Part shown: in pieces, positions 23,200 through 36,007 of the stretch | Layout: each line of letters begins with the position of its first letter | Position numbering within the stretch: the first letter of the stretch is position 1 | DNA from: Paratinospora sagittata | Taxonomy: Eukaryota; Streptophyta; Magnoliopsida; Ranunculales; Menispermaceae | Direction: 5' to 3' | Assembly: GCA_035771175.1 (NCBI GenBank) | Contig: CM069598.1 | Location: 9,946,668-10,010,667 of the forward strand | Length of the DNA stretch: 64,000 nucleotides | Position numbers and translations under genes: made by a program | The notes under the pieces: model-generated | Told to the model about the DNA's origin: nothing | The model's database searches: none | The model's input: the letters and a program-made list of their open reading frames with translations, nothing else

Positions 23200-24152
23200 C
23201 TTATCATTCTCGACACGATTGTTTAGTGTTTTTTTTATTCTACAATGAATCAGAGCAATCATTGTATAATATAGGCATGGATGTACATATTTTCTCCACT
23301 CAATTTTTTCTTTCTTTGAGTATAGGTGTCCAGATCAATTTATGCATACCTTGATTGATCTCCCACAAAAGACAACTCCACTAGTAAAAATTGCACTCTC
23401 TCCATTCTTTTCTATGATTCTATCAAATGATAAAGAAAGATTTTTTTTAGAAGAATTGTAAGTGATAACTAAAAGAGTGTCTTAGTTTTTCACATGGTCT
23501 TCCAAGAGATTGTTTCTCCATAGAATTAAATAAGATGAAATTTGACCGCCCCCTGATTTCATATTTTTAAGGAAAAAAGTTTTCTTAATTGCAAATTTGT
23601 TTCTACGTATATGTATTTTTTGGTGAGAAATTCATTTCTATATAGTTGGCATTCTATTTATTCAGATGTACCAACAAACGATTGACACGGTGGTCATCAA
23701 GCTGTTACGAAAGGTAAAAGTTATGAGTTCGAGTTTCGACAAAATATAAAGATTAATAAATACGGAATAAGAAACACCTTAAAAAGGAAAGTATTACACC
23801 TGAACCCATAAACAGATTATCAAACACAGTGCGGCAATGGTCACGGGCTTAAAGAATTGGTCGGTCAAGAATAAGTCTTATACTGTAGAAGGGCAAGTGT
23901 AAATTGGGCTTGTATCTTCCCCAAGAAAAGAGGTACAATTTCTTTTTTATTTTTATTTTTATTTCATTAGCAGTTCTTTTTTCCCCGAAAATGACTCATC
24001 GAGTTGGCTCACCAACTCCGTGAACTCGAAGTCTCAACTCACGTTGCACTTCAAAACCTCTTTGCTCTACTCATCGGCTTCTACTCTCATAAAAACCCAT
24101 CTCAAAAGGCCCTTAATTCAAGTAGCAGCAGCTGAGCTAAAAAGGAACAAAA
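23200..24152. other. Intergenic region between divergent genes; no gene seen
   Basis: AT-rich up to about 23660 and duplicated in part at 17.0-17.3 kb. A gttatgagttcgagtttcg phrase near 23720 looks like a B-box-bearing SINE scrap. The last 200 bases before 24153 probably hold the promoter and 5' untranslated region of the 98-residue gene. Confidence 0.45.
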
Positions 24153-25362
24153 ATGTCGGATTCAGAAGCAGAGAAGAAGAGAATGCAGAGCCCAAGACCA
24201 GTTCCCAGAAGAGAGTCTCCATGGGGCCGCCCGGAAGGCGACACCCGAGAGCCTAAGGCTCACAGATGCAACGATCGAGCCGAAGATGTTATCTATGTAT
24301 GCATACCCAACTTCTTTCTTTTTTCGATATTTTCTCATTTTCCAAAAGCTTGGAATTTTACGAGTTTCTGATCCTGAAACTTCAAATTTTTGTGCTTTCT
24401 TCGCTTCAGGCATGTTTCGAAGGAAATCCCTTTAAAACAGTTCCGGGCCCTTTCAAGCTTTTCTGGAAATGCATGCGTTCTAAACCCGGGTATGCTTTGT
24501 TTCCCATCTGGGAATTTATTTTTTTTTATTTTTTATTTTTTGGTTTTTTAGGTTTGAATTTTTTGTTTTTGAATTGTTTCTAATAGTTTTGTGGGATTTG
24601 GGTCAGTGGGTTTGCTGAACTATGTGTGTTATTTTGAGAAGAAATGGGCACATATCTCTCTTTAGGGTCTGTTTGATAAGTGGATAAAATAATAGATTTC
24701 CTTAGGAAAATAGGATGGTTTTGTGTTTTGATAATTTTGATTGTCAATATTTTCTTGAGAAAAATTTTCTCACCTGTGAAGGCGAGAAATTTTAGTGTTG
24801 TTGAAAATGTTCATGTTTCTTGAGAATTTTTTTAATTTTCTTTGCATCATATTGGTGTAAAAGTATTTTCTCACGCACAATCAAACCATGAGAAAATTCT
24901 ATAAAAAAAATTACTTGAGAAATTATTTCTTGAGAAAATTTTTCTTTGCTATCAAACATACCCTGTTTAGATTTTTTTTTTTTTCAGTTTGGGATAAGAA
25001 ATTCTAGTGCTTATCTGCTACTTGTTTCGTTTTTTTCTTTCTTTCTTTCTTTTTATTTTTTATTTTTTATCTGTTTTCTATCTATTTAAGATGTTCATGA
25101 ATTTGGTTAGAATTTTTAAGGTGTCTTGTGGATCTGAGGGTACACATTGCCTTACTTACAGCTCATGGTCTTTGGAAGTTTTCCTTTCCTATCAAAAAGG
25201 GGGGAAAATTGATCTTAATTACTATCGATATTTATGTAAATACAAGTTTAGTCACTTACAGATTAAATTATCCTTTTTATTTCATGCAGGGAAGAGCCAA
25301 CAGAACCATTTTTCTATCTTGATATTGACCCCCCTAAGAGAGAAGAAGTTAAACTTGACTGA
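24153..25362 (+). CDS. Small conserved plant-type protein, 98 residues, three exons
   Basis: The exons are 24153-24296, 24410-24489 and 25290-25362, all with GT/AG borders and consistent phase (0, then 2), ending in TGA. The product starts MSDSEAEKKRMQSP and is basic and Arg/Pro-rich for 48 residues. It then has FEGNPFKTVPGPFKLFWKC followed by MRSKPG, and ends PFFYLDIDPPKREE with a short acidic tail. There is no signal peptide or transmembrane segment. I do not securely recognise it. The length and the central motif remind me of the small plant-specific mitochondrial complex I subunit represented by Arabidopsis At1g67350, but that is memory only and unverified. A MITE-like insertion occupies much of intron 2. 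Intron 1 shares a 37-base match with 17.43 kb, a scar of the neighbouring duplication. Confidence 0.75.
24664..24964. mobile_element. MITE-like element in intron 2 of the 98-residue gene
   Basis: The ends agggtctgtttgata (24664-24678) and tatcaaacataccct (24950-24964) are 15-bp inverted repeats with one mismatch. The 300-bp interior is AT-rich and full of gagaaaattt/aaattttctc-type short inverted motifs. I could not settle a target duplication. Confidence 0.6.
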
Positions 25363-27205
25363 CTAGGTTCAGTAAGTTTTAGTTGGAAACTGTATTCAAA
25401 GAATGCACTTTTTCCATGTTACTGAGCTTGTTAGTTTGGGAATCTACAGTGTGTTGTTTTTCGTTTCCTTTGTTCCCATAATTGAGATTTTGTCGAATAT
25501 TTCAGTTTCCTATAGTTTTTAATAATAAATTCTGGCATTATATCTGCTTTTAGAGTATACTTGGAGATGCATTTGTTTGTAACTTGTTTTACTAATATGC
25601 AAGTCTCCTTCAATTGTATTTACTTATGTCTGTTCTCTCAATTAAATCAAATTTATTGAATATGTATATATGGAGGAAGGTTGGAGCTATTTATTGAAAA
25701 TAAAATGAAACAACAAGTTATTCATGGTTTTCTCCTTACATCTGCATGGTGAGCTTCCAAATCACTAGAAACAAGAAATCTAACTAGTCTTTACACGGCG
25801 GGAACAACCTAATTATTTGGCCAAGTAGAAATTGGGGTTCCTTTGACAATAAATCTTTTGACTCAATTAACAAAATCGATAAACAAATCAGAAAAGTACC
25901 ACATGGTTGTTGCAATTCTCCACTTCATTTCATTAGAGAATCTGACGATGTCAATAGTGTTTATTTAGGCACCATCAAGCATATGATATGATTAGGTATG
26001 AACAAATTAGCTTGTTCCCAAATTGTGATCTTTCCATTCTATCTGTTTGACTCGTCTGATTACATTAAGCTGAGTTTAATCCACGTTTCTACTGTAATAT
26101 ACTTTTCCAGTGTGCTCAAACTGGTGACAGCTATGCCAGTCCTGATTTATATTAGGTGTTCCTTACTTCAGTTTCATATGATCCTTGTTTCCCTTAACCT
26201 GTCTTCTTGCATGTCCATGTATGGTTATCTACCTTGTAGGTCTTGTTGTTGTTGTTGCTGTAACCATAAGTTTAGAATCTTCCAATTACCTATTAATCTT
26301 CCAATTGAAACTGGCTGATTCAACATAGACATTGCTGATCTCAAAGGATTAAATCTTGGTCTTAGTGTTTTAATAGAAGTCGAAATAATTAAGTTGGCAG
26401 GATTCACACTATAAACTGATTAACTTGGCCGATTTGTCGAGTCTTTACCCATCAAAAGCAACATTGTTCTTCTAGCTGTTTTTCCTTGGGTGGTGGTAGT
26501 AGAGTGGTTCCTAAAATGAATGGACTCAGATGGATTGCCAGAGTTTGTTAGTAGATCTCTCACAATTCCTAGCTTAACTGTCATCAAAATAATTTAGGAA
26601 AAAATACTCTTCTTGACCAAGATATACCAGTTGCAGAGAAGTGAACCAGTATACTCACCATATACTGGCGACCAATCTATTAGAGTTAATTGAACCAACT
26701 CCATATTTGATAGACTGACACTAGAAATCTCATTCCAATATTATCAGATCTATTACTTTTATAATACAAAACCTATCTCATAGAGGTCAAGGCAAGTAGC
26801 ATGAAGTTACTTCAATTTTTTTTAAGGGAGCTTTGTACACTTGATGTATATATTAACCTTTTGCAGTTTAAAAAAAAGGTAGGTCATCCAAACTCGGTTA
26901 GTTTGGAGAAAGATGGTGGTGTTTGCAATGGAAACGAATTGATCAGTAAATACAATGCAATCTTTGGTTACCCAAATGAGAAGGACCAAAATCATTGCTC
27001 TATATATTACTTAAAACAAGTTAAATACAAACTTTTCTCTTTCCCTGCCCAGCCATGTTCCTTGCAAATGAAAGAACACTGTAGAATTGAATAAGTTGCA
27101 TCCTTTCTGCAAAATCAAGATACCAATCTTAATGCCATACTCTCTCTTAACCAATATCCTCAAAACCAGCCCTTGGAGCTTCACCATTCTTAGTATCCAT
27201 GCATG
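25363..27205. other. Intergenic region; no gene seen
   Basis: There are no frames with family similarity. It probably contains the 3' ends of two convergent genes (98-residue gene on plus, pseudouridine synthase on minus). Nothing else is recognisable. Confidence 0.5.
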
Positions 27206-30200
27206 TCATCTCCACCATGGTGATCCAGCAGTGTAGAAGTGCTGCCCGTCGTCCCATGAGATTTGGAAAGCTTGGAGACCAATTGCCACATTTGGTTCTT
27301 TTCCGTGTTGTGCAATCCATTCATCAATGGCTTTTGATCTATCGTCCTCACTGGTGTATTGCTTCCTTTGTTCTCCAAATGGGTCGAGTCCAGGACTGGC
27401 TTTCTCTGCCATTACAGCAGGGATATACATAGAATCACCTACTATGGGTGCAGCACAAGCAGCCAATTGAGTTCGAACCTGTATCAAATAAAATGACTCA
27501 CCTTTAACCCAAAAAAAAAAAAACAAACCGTTAAACTGCAAGTAAGAGCAAATGAATGCTAACTTGGTACTGACCATCAATGACTTAGTAGGCCATGGAT
27601 TGCCCTTTCAACCTAACTAAAAAAAATTAAAATATAATCATGTTTAAAACCCAATTTTCCTATTGGATAAATCTCTCATTCACCGCAAAATACCAAAATA
27701 AGCAATACCCAGTACGTAAGGCTCCTGTCATTGCCAAATCTGAGGAAGGGTTAGCATACATATCCTTGCATCACTTTGAGGAGAGGCTATTCTGGATTCA
27801 ACCCCATAAATTCAAGGTTGCAATGGAGCAATCTTACAATTGCAGAAAGGCCCTCTATTTAACCTCGTGTCAAAAAGAATTACAAAAAAATACTATTATG
27901 AAAAACAGGGTATCAGATATATCAGACTTCAAAAACAGCAATATCCCAATTGCACTAAGATGAAGAATGAAAAGCAAATTAAAAAAGGAGAATGGAAAGA
28001 AACCTTGAACTACCTGATGCGTGCGGCCTGTTAAAAGGTTGATTTTACATTCGTATGCAACCTGTTTTGAGGGCCATCCGCAGTTATCAACGCAGTATTG
28101 CTCTTCAACAAAAGCGTTTGGCCAGGGTACCTCCTGGCATTCCAAGACCTCAAGTTGACAAAGATGCCATCCTTCAACAAAATCTGCAAGTATAAAAAAA
28201 AAAATTGTCAAATTCAACTTGCTACAAACCAGATAGGTAAAATAAACCTCATATCTTGAGGGTGCATCAAAAACTTCACAAGAAGATACAACAATTAAGA
28301 CTCAAATAATGAGCAATAAGTGAGACTACATTGAATCTCGAAAAGATGGATATGAAGTTATAAACCTTAAGTTATACTTGTCCTGTAATAATAATCATTA
28401 CCTTTTGAAACAAGTCTTGGAGCAATATTCACTGGACGCATATAATGAGTAATTATTCCAAGCGGCAAAGGAGCAGCAGCAAGAGCAATATAAAGTTTTT
28501 TCACCTTTTTATCCTGATTAAAACATATAAAAAACTTCAGTAAATTTACATATCATTTTGTATTAGAGATGTTTCGAACATACCCTTATCTTTCCATGGA
28601 AGACTGAACAGTACTCCTTAGTCCTAGCTAAGACAACACTGCAAACAAATAGCACCAAGGATAAACCCATTCTTTTATGCATTTATTATTAATCAAAAAT
28701 CTTAGCCTTAGTTCATGCCAGATACAATACCATCCTTCAGTGCAGTTATCAATCTGATGGGTAGTCTTCAATGGTGTTGCTAAGCCCAGGGCACGAGAAG
28801 CAAAAGTTGCGCAGCTCTCTTCAATATTGTCAGTTGTTCCTCCTACCTGCCGGTGTGAGCATAAGTCACAGTATTAGAAACCACCTGACCTAAAAGTTAT
28901 AACTGATCGGTAGGCACCCAATATATATATATATATATATCAACGGCGCATTGCCCCTCATGGGTGTGGATCAGATATGCAAAAGGGAGGAAAGACAAGA
29001 CTTATAAATGAGAGAAACAAGCAAGTGCTTGAAAAGAGGTTTGAACATAATACCTCCACAATAACAAAGCTCTAACACTAGGTTAGAAATAACTTGACCT
29101 AAATGCTATCTCTGATAGGCAGAGTCCCAACTATGTTTATATATCAAATAAAACATAGATCCCTAATTCTCAATGAGACATCAATTTACGTTTTTAGATG
29201 GAAACAATGCGAACAAGCAGATATCAAATTTGTGGTAGAAACATATATTGGGAACCTACTATAAAATGAACCATGGAACAGGTGAACTGAGGTGCTATGA
29301 GGTCAAAAGAAATAATTTACATCTCAAGATTGTCTCACATTACCATCTTCCGTTCAATGTGGCATACTTCATAAAACACAAGTGCCAAATTTTTACCTTC
29401 AAGGAATGGAACCATGCTTTTCCTTAAAGTCTATACACTATAAATTTCAGTAAATTTTATGATGTAAAAGCGACAAAGATATTGAAAAGAGGGATCGCTA
29501 ACTCACTGATGTCCCGGCAGGTTTGTCCAGAACCACATATGATTCAGTCACAGCTATAATTCTCGACTTCCAATCAATTTCATAGCACCTGCAAAAACTC
29601 AAAAAGTTAATAAGTTTCTATAAACTTATATAACCTATAAACAAAATAGAAGTTTGAAATGATTAAAAAAAATAAAAGAATCTATATGTTTATTAAATAC
29701 CTAGGGAAGCGTTTTGGACGTACATGCACACGCAAGTATGTTCCAGCTTCAACAAACTCATTTATATGTGTTATCCGAAACGTCTTCTGTGCTTCTCGCA
29801 CGGTCTTCCCCTTAAGGGAAAGTCTCTTCCTCAAAACTGAAGGTGCTGTGACTGCTTTGAATATTTGAATCTGCTCAGGAGTTGCACTCGGAGGAGGTTC
29901 TGGGCACACTAGTGCATAATATACAGCTCCAAAATGGATAAGATCTGCAACAAATCTTTGTGCATAAAATTTTCTACTTATCATCCAATCCAGGCAAATT
30001 TCCATTCAATAAACTGATTCAAGAATGATGTATGTCCCATGTGAAAATCATCATAAAAACAAAAATAATAGAGCCATACTCACAGAGGAGGAAGATCCAA
30101 ACTTTTGCAAATGTAGTCCAGAACACGCCCTCCTTCTGTGACAACAAGGTGTTCCACTCGAGGTGGTCCATTCTCTAATGGACATGGAAGCAAACGATTG

Positions 30201-31385
30201 TAGTTTGGATAGCAGCTAAGCCTGAAAAAATAAATAAACGAATAAATAAACACACACACACACACACAAACACTCAGAAACACAAACTTAGTGTAGAAAA
30301 ATATTCAAGTTGGAATAAAATAGAATAATTAGCACATTTCCATTCCCATGTGAAAGTAGAAAGGCTCAAGTAAATGATGAATATGAGCTCAATCATCGTT
30401 CTGAGGCACATATTATAGACGTATCATAGAGAACATGGAAAAACTTCTGTTAGGATTAAGTTGTGGTTTCATTGGAATAGAACTCTAGACTTAAAACATA
30501 AAAGTAAGGCACTTTGCCTAGCTACACATCTCTGTTTTTACTTAGTTTGAACAAGAAAAAGAAGCTTTAAACCATGTTAACTATAGCAAAAAAATAAGAT
30601 AGGATTTTAATTATTTTCATAAAATTATAATAAAAACAAGCATTTGAAGGTCTTAGAGAGTGTTAGCTCTTCTTCATTGAATCAAGCAAGGGTGTGGCAT
30701 ATCAATCTTGTAGATGAAAAAAATGACACATTATGTATTATCAGTGCACTAAAATATGCCAAAAACTTAACCTGTAGTATTGATCCCAATATTGAATGTT
30801 GAACCATGCCACCAGGCAAAAATGAAAATGGCAACTCAATTTTTAATTTTATAACCTCTAATCAAAAACTTAAAGTCAACAACCAAATACCAATAATTAT
30901 GAAAAAAAAAAAAAAAAGAACTAAGCTGACCCAAGATAATGTGATGTTTAAGCACCTAAACTTCAAATCAATAGAGACCCAGAAAATCAAAATATGAAAT
31001 TCACTACTGAATTACTCCCAGAAGCACTAAAATTCCCAAAATTCTATCAACTCATAATCCTAAACTAACTCAAGAAACACAAAAATGAGCAAAACCCAGA
31101 AAAAAAGAACAAAATTTAGAAAACCAAATGTTACCGATTAGAAGAGGGACTGCTGATGATTGCACTTCCAGCGTGAGCCACTGAAGCGCGACCAGCATAT
31201 GTTCTGGTGTTTGAACCCAAAGAACACCAACCCAACTTGTTACGGTGCTTCTTGACAACACCAACAACAACAACACTTGCCAAAGTGCGCACAACAGTTC
31301 TATGCGCCAAGAAGCTCAGGCGACTCCCTATCGAAGACACCAAGCTGCCGGTGAAGATTGAAGAGAAAGCAGCGGCGCCACCCAT
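27206..31385 (-). CDS. RNA pseudouridine synthase, RluA family, chloroplast-type (PUS6-like)
   Basis: There are nine exons: 31135-31385, 30084-30221, 29701-29955, 29507-29588, 28731-28846, 28584-28638, 28402-28513, 28014-28183 and 27206-27478. All have GT/AG borders and matching phases, giving 483 residues, close to the Arabidopsis RNA pseudouridine synthase 6 I recall. Residues 1-60 are Ser/Ala/Arg-rich, like an organelle transit peptide. An S4-like start follows (GGRVLDYICKSLDLPP), then YVVLDKPAGTS and the catalytic motif HQIDNCTEG with the expected nucleophile Asp275. Further on are NLLTGRTHQVRTQLAACAAP and a C-terminus ending FYTAGSPWWR. The enzyme isomerises specific uridines in RNA; organelle targeting and substrate are inferred. 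The usual Arg of HRxD is Gln here. An in-frame Met 57 bases upstream (31442) is an alternative start. A TRIM-like element lies in intron 4. Confidence 0.9.
28876..29130 (-). mobile_element. TRIM-like element in intron 4 of the pseudouridine synthase gene
   Basis: Two LTR-like copies about 200 bp apart read, on minus, ...GGTAGGCACC-type start, TATAACTTTTAGGTCA and TTTCTAA end (28876-28922 and 29086-29130). Just inside the upstream copy is TAGTGTTAGAGC, resembling an initiator-Met primer site. The interior has no coding sequence and includes an (AT)n tract. Confidence 0.45.
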
Positions 31386-32029
31386 TTCCGGCGGTGGCTG
31401 ATGGAATAATCTTTGCAGATGTGGAAGAAGAAGTAGCGGCAATGATAAAATTTTGGGTGTCTGTGAGAGTGATATATGGGCCGGAAAATGCCCAGGGGCC
31501 TTTTAGATTGGATTGGATCGGTTGTATTCTTGGGTTTCAGAGTCTAAAAACCAATGAAACCAAAACATGACTCAACTCAATTACATTTTGATGAGAAAAT
31601 ATAAAATCCAACTTAAGTTTGAATGGATCTATTTCTACTTGCTTCATCTAACCTTTCAACTCATTTTTACAATTCTTCACATTTTTAAATTGAATAAAAA
31701 TACCTTTTACCATTCCAATATAGTTCTAGATACAAAATCAAACTGAACCGGACCCCTAATTGAGACTGACACAACGGCAGGGAACCACTTGGACAACAGG
31801 TAAAAATACCTACTCCCTACTTGTTTGAGCGTGTGCCTGAAGGCTTTCATTTTTTTAACTTTAAAAACATGTTAGTATGGGCTCAAATCTTGACAAATAG
31901 TGAAATTGTCTCCGTTTAATTACCTATAGCTAAGGGTAAGGTTTTAGTCTAAAAGGCCTTCCTCTTAACGAGGGAGGATTTATATTTATATCCTAAGTCA
32001 TAATATTAATGGTTTTTTTTTTATTATTA
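31386..32029. other. Upstream region of the pseudouridine synthase gene; no gene seen
   Basis: The first 150 bases probably hold the promoter and 5' untranslated region on the minus strand. The rest is AT-rich. A small repeat-like piece near 31850-32000 (ggccttcctcttaacgaggg is a palindromic stretch) is of unknown type. Confidence 0.4.
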
Positions 32030-32265
32030 TTACAGCATTTCATACAATCCCATATATTACAACATGGTGGACATGGCCAATATAATATCAAGGCTCATAT
32101 AGAATCAGTTAATAATAGTGGCAAGAATCTTACAAAGACAAAGAGGTTAAGGCACCACCGACTACAAGGGCACGAGGGTCCATAGATAACTAACGAAACT
32201 AAGCCGAAGTAAAACTACACGTAACATAAGCCTACAAAAAAGATAACCCTTTTTTTTTTTTTTTT
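32030..32265 (-). mobile_element. Probable LINE 3'-end fragment
   Basis: An A/C-rich noncoding stretch with phrases such as cgactacaagggcacgaggg lies between T-rich runs. Its composition resembles 47587-47762 and 41046-41250, which begin with poly-T as a minus-strand poly-A tail would. Support is compositional only. Confidence 0.3.
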
Positions 32266-32307
32266 GTGAAGGGCCACCTTTTTTTACGGATAAGGGTTTA
32301 GAGTTTA

Positions 32308-32600
32308 TGATGAAGCTGTAGAGAATTTCAGTAAATCAGTTCTTGATTTACGGAATCCTCCTTGATTATATGAGATATAGTTTAGTTTATACGGTTTTCA
32401 TTTATTTGTTATACGGTTTTCATTTGTAGTTATCTTTCTTATTTTATTTCTGTATTCAAACTCTACTATATTTTGTATACGTCTATATAAATAGAAAACT
32501 CAACCCCACAGAAGTGTGGTGGTTTTACAGACATTATTAGAAGCTATAGGCAAAACTATCAAGCTTTGGCCAAAACTGTGTATAATACATACATACATAT
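32308..32600 (+). mobile_element. Possible solo copia-type LTR
   Basis: The stretch starts tgtagagaatttcag. It has an AT-rich body, a strong TATA-like site (gtctatataaatagaaaac near 32480) and then ccccacagaagtgtggtgg, the usual order in small plant copia LTRs. I could not find the second boundary or a target duplication. Confidence 0.3.
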
Positions 32601-35155
32601 ATGCATACAATATTGAAGTTAAATTTTATTATATGTAATTAATTTAATCCAATGACGTCAAATGAATGTATTAAAATATATTCTTGACACTTCCTATAAC
32701 TAATAGATTAATGAATATAACATCCATGTCTAAAATTTTAGTTCTGTGTCACAATCACTTTAGATTTTATTGAAATCCATTGAATTTGAAAAGGGTCAAA
32801 TCAAGCAGCCCATGAGGGTTGGTCTGTTACTTTGGTTACCACCTACCTCTTGATCATAATGAAAACGGAGAGATTAATCGAACACTATCTTTAGGCCAGT
32901 AAGCAGATCAAGATCATGGATTTAGCTTAGCTATTGGGTTCCAACTAAAATTATATAAGTGTTCAAGGATTGAAATTTTAATTTGGGTAAATATATATTT
33001 GTGGTGTTAGATTTGACATATTACATTTGCCTTATTTAATCTCGCTCTCTTTATGTATCATAAGTTTGTATTTAAAAATTTAAAAAATATGAAAAACGAG
33101 TTTGATTAGTTGAACCTCAAAACAGTTTATGAGATTTTACATAAAAAATAAGTTATTTTTAAAAAATAATAAAAAATTGTTTTCAAAATTTTTATTTAAA
33201 CTTTTATCCTATTTATTAAATTATAAATTAAACACCACCTAAAAATCTCATAGTCCATATATATAAGGTAAATTTATTCATGAGACAACCACAACAACTC
33301 ATAAGTCATAAGTCATAAGTAATATATTTACATGAATTTATAAAAGTAGATAATGTGAGATTAAGACATGTAGAGGTGTTAGAAAGGGAAGATTCCTTTG
33401 GGCCAGCAAATATATATACGGAGATAAAGGACAAGAAGCAAGACAAGATGACAAGAGATGAAGTGAGAGAGGTGTAAGATGAAGAAAACGCGTGGAAGGA
33501 TATCTAATGTTAAGACAAGTCCAAGTCCAACACGACGTGTTCTCTTAATCTGTACGCCTACGCCCTACACTTAAAGATTTCGATTCCATGTCTCTCTCAT
33601 TCACGACGCTGCGTTAACGTCATGGGGTAGCACTCCTATTGAGTAACATCTGATGGTGCCACCAATGACGGTATTGGCTGAGTGGTCAGGGAGGCAAGCG
33701 AGCAAATGCTGACTCGATTGATTACAAGTTTAAATTTTTTTGATGTTTTTATTCTTAGATTTATTTTTAGGTGGTGTGACGAGTCTTATATCCTAGATTT
33801 TTCAGCTTATAATTTTGTGGGTGGGTGGGTGGCAGCCGTAGTAAATTAGTCAAAAAGACATTATTGTCTCAAAAAAAAATCTCATGGTATCAACATGAAG
33901 TTAATATAGTTGATAAAGAGAGGCCTTAGAACTCAAAGTTTTCAGATTCAATTTTTGTCACTATCTCACTTTAAAAGGTTAAAGAGATTAATGAATCAGG
34001 AATGACTTGATATCTCTCTAAAAGTACAGTATTATGACAGACTAACTATTAAAATTATTTTTTTAAAAAATAAATAAATAATCTCGTGGCCGCCCCAAGT
34101 GTCCTATAACCATAACCCCTTCCACTCACGTCATAAAATTAATAAATAAATACATAACTACTCAAATCTATTTTTTATTTTTTAAATATTTTTTTTGAAA
34201 TAGAAGCAACACATCTTTTTTAAGGCCAATATCCCTTCCCAGGGTACCCCCTTAGGAATTACTAATCACTAACAAGTAGCCACAAGATCTCTGCCACAAA
34301 AACAAGTGTCTCCCGTGTTTAATTATTTGTCTTGAGGGTTTGGGTGCGATAGAACCTTCCCTGCTAGGACCAATCTAATTTTTAATTCGAAGTTATATGT
34401 TATAATTTTTGTATGATTATTACTAACACTTTTGATAAAATTTGTAGTTCCTCGTGTTACAAAAATAGTAAAAGTGAAAGCAAAATTAAGGTTTTTAAGT
34501 TAAAAAGAAATTTGTACCTAGAGGTTCCTAGCTATTATTATGAAATTTAAGAAAGGGAAGATACATCTAGTTTTATTTATACATTAGAAAGACTTTTTCT
34601 TAGTGCAACACCAACCATTATTTCAAGATCTACCCTTTTAAAAATATTATTTGTTAAGATATAAAAATATTTTCCCATCATATATATATATATTAGGAAT
34701 TATTATTTTTTGAGCCAAAATCATTGCATTGGCTATTGGACCCCCTCAGGGACTTCTTCTATTCTATATAATAGTGGTTTATGGAGAAGTACATAAAACC
34801 TAACTTTTGTTGAGTTTTTAAGTCAATTCAATAGGACCCATTACTGTTTGCAGCAACTTGAAGCCAAAGGTGAGTCTTTTGTAATATATATGAACTTAAT
34901 TAATTAAACTATGAAAAGATATATGAATGAATGAAGTGTTTAGGTGTAGCACTTACCGTAGAGGGTAGCCATTATGTAACTATCTTTTATTGATTCTTCC
35001 ATCCACTTATCACGTTTCCAACACACTTCCACCACTTTACACTCTATTAATCCTATCCCATGCATTTTACTTTCCATGGTGTTTCCTTGAAAAAGCACCC
35101 AACACATGAGTACTTTGTAAAAGTAGATTCTTGGAATTGCATTTTAAGAATAATA
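32600..35155. other. Gene-free AT-rich region
   Basis: No credible reading frame. At 33668-33690 ggctgagtggtcagg followed by cgattgattacaag looks like a decayed tRNA-derived A box. Nothing else is recognisable. Confidence 0.45.
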
Positions 35156-35157
35156 AG

Positions 35158-35200
<43 letters not shown>
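35156..35200. repeat. (ATT)n microsatellite
   Basis: About 15 uninterrupted units of tta/att. Confidence 0.9.
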
Positions 35201-35202
<2 letters not shown>

Positions 35203-36007
35203 AGGCTGGTTAAAAGATTAAAAAAAATGGCAATAAATGATAATTTTACAACAGCAAATGTGCCATAAACTTCTAGTTATTTTAAATTTTATGCTTAAAA
35301 TTTGGAAATTTTTTTGAGGTTAGAGTTATAGCAGCGATAATTAGTTGTGTTTGGTTTATGATTCAAATATAATTCTTTATATCTAAAATTTTGAAAATAC
35401 AAAAAACGCGTTTGATTGGTTAAGATTCAAAAATAATTTTTCAAAATTTACAAAAAAAAATATATTATTTTTAATAAATAAAAAAAATGTTATATTCGGA
35501 GTTTTTATTTTTTAGGTTATATTTCTAATTTTCTTTCTTATATGAAGCAGGGTGTTAGGTGATGACAAGCTGATTTGAAATTAACAGACGGTTAAACCAA
35601 GGGCTGGGCTATCGTTGTGTATGACTGACTCATTTAAAGTACTGATCAGAGACATTAATATAAGAAAGAAAATGCGAGGAAAATATTAGATAGAATGGAA
35701 AAGATGGCAGTCAAAAGCTTAGGCCTGCAGTACCAACTTTATATATTTAATGAGTTTGATTGAGTTTACCAACTCTTCTAGTTGGCACCTTTTTAATTCA
35801 ATACTAATTAGTAAATATCAAATGCATGTCAACCAACATCTAATATAAATCCATGATTTTATAGGAATTTATTGGATTCATAATATCTAGGGGTCGCATC
35901 ATAAAATTCATTAAAGAAGAAACATCTAAAATTCTCTTTATAATAATCTATATTCTCAACACTGTTTGTACCAAGCGTTATTTTTTTTTATGTTTGGAGG
36001 GGGTGGG

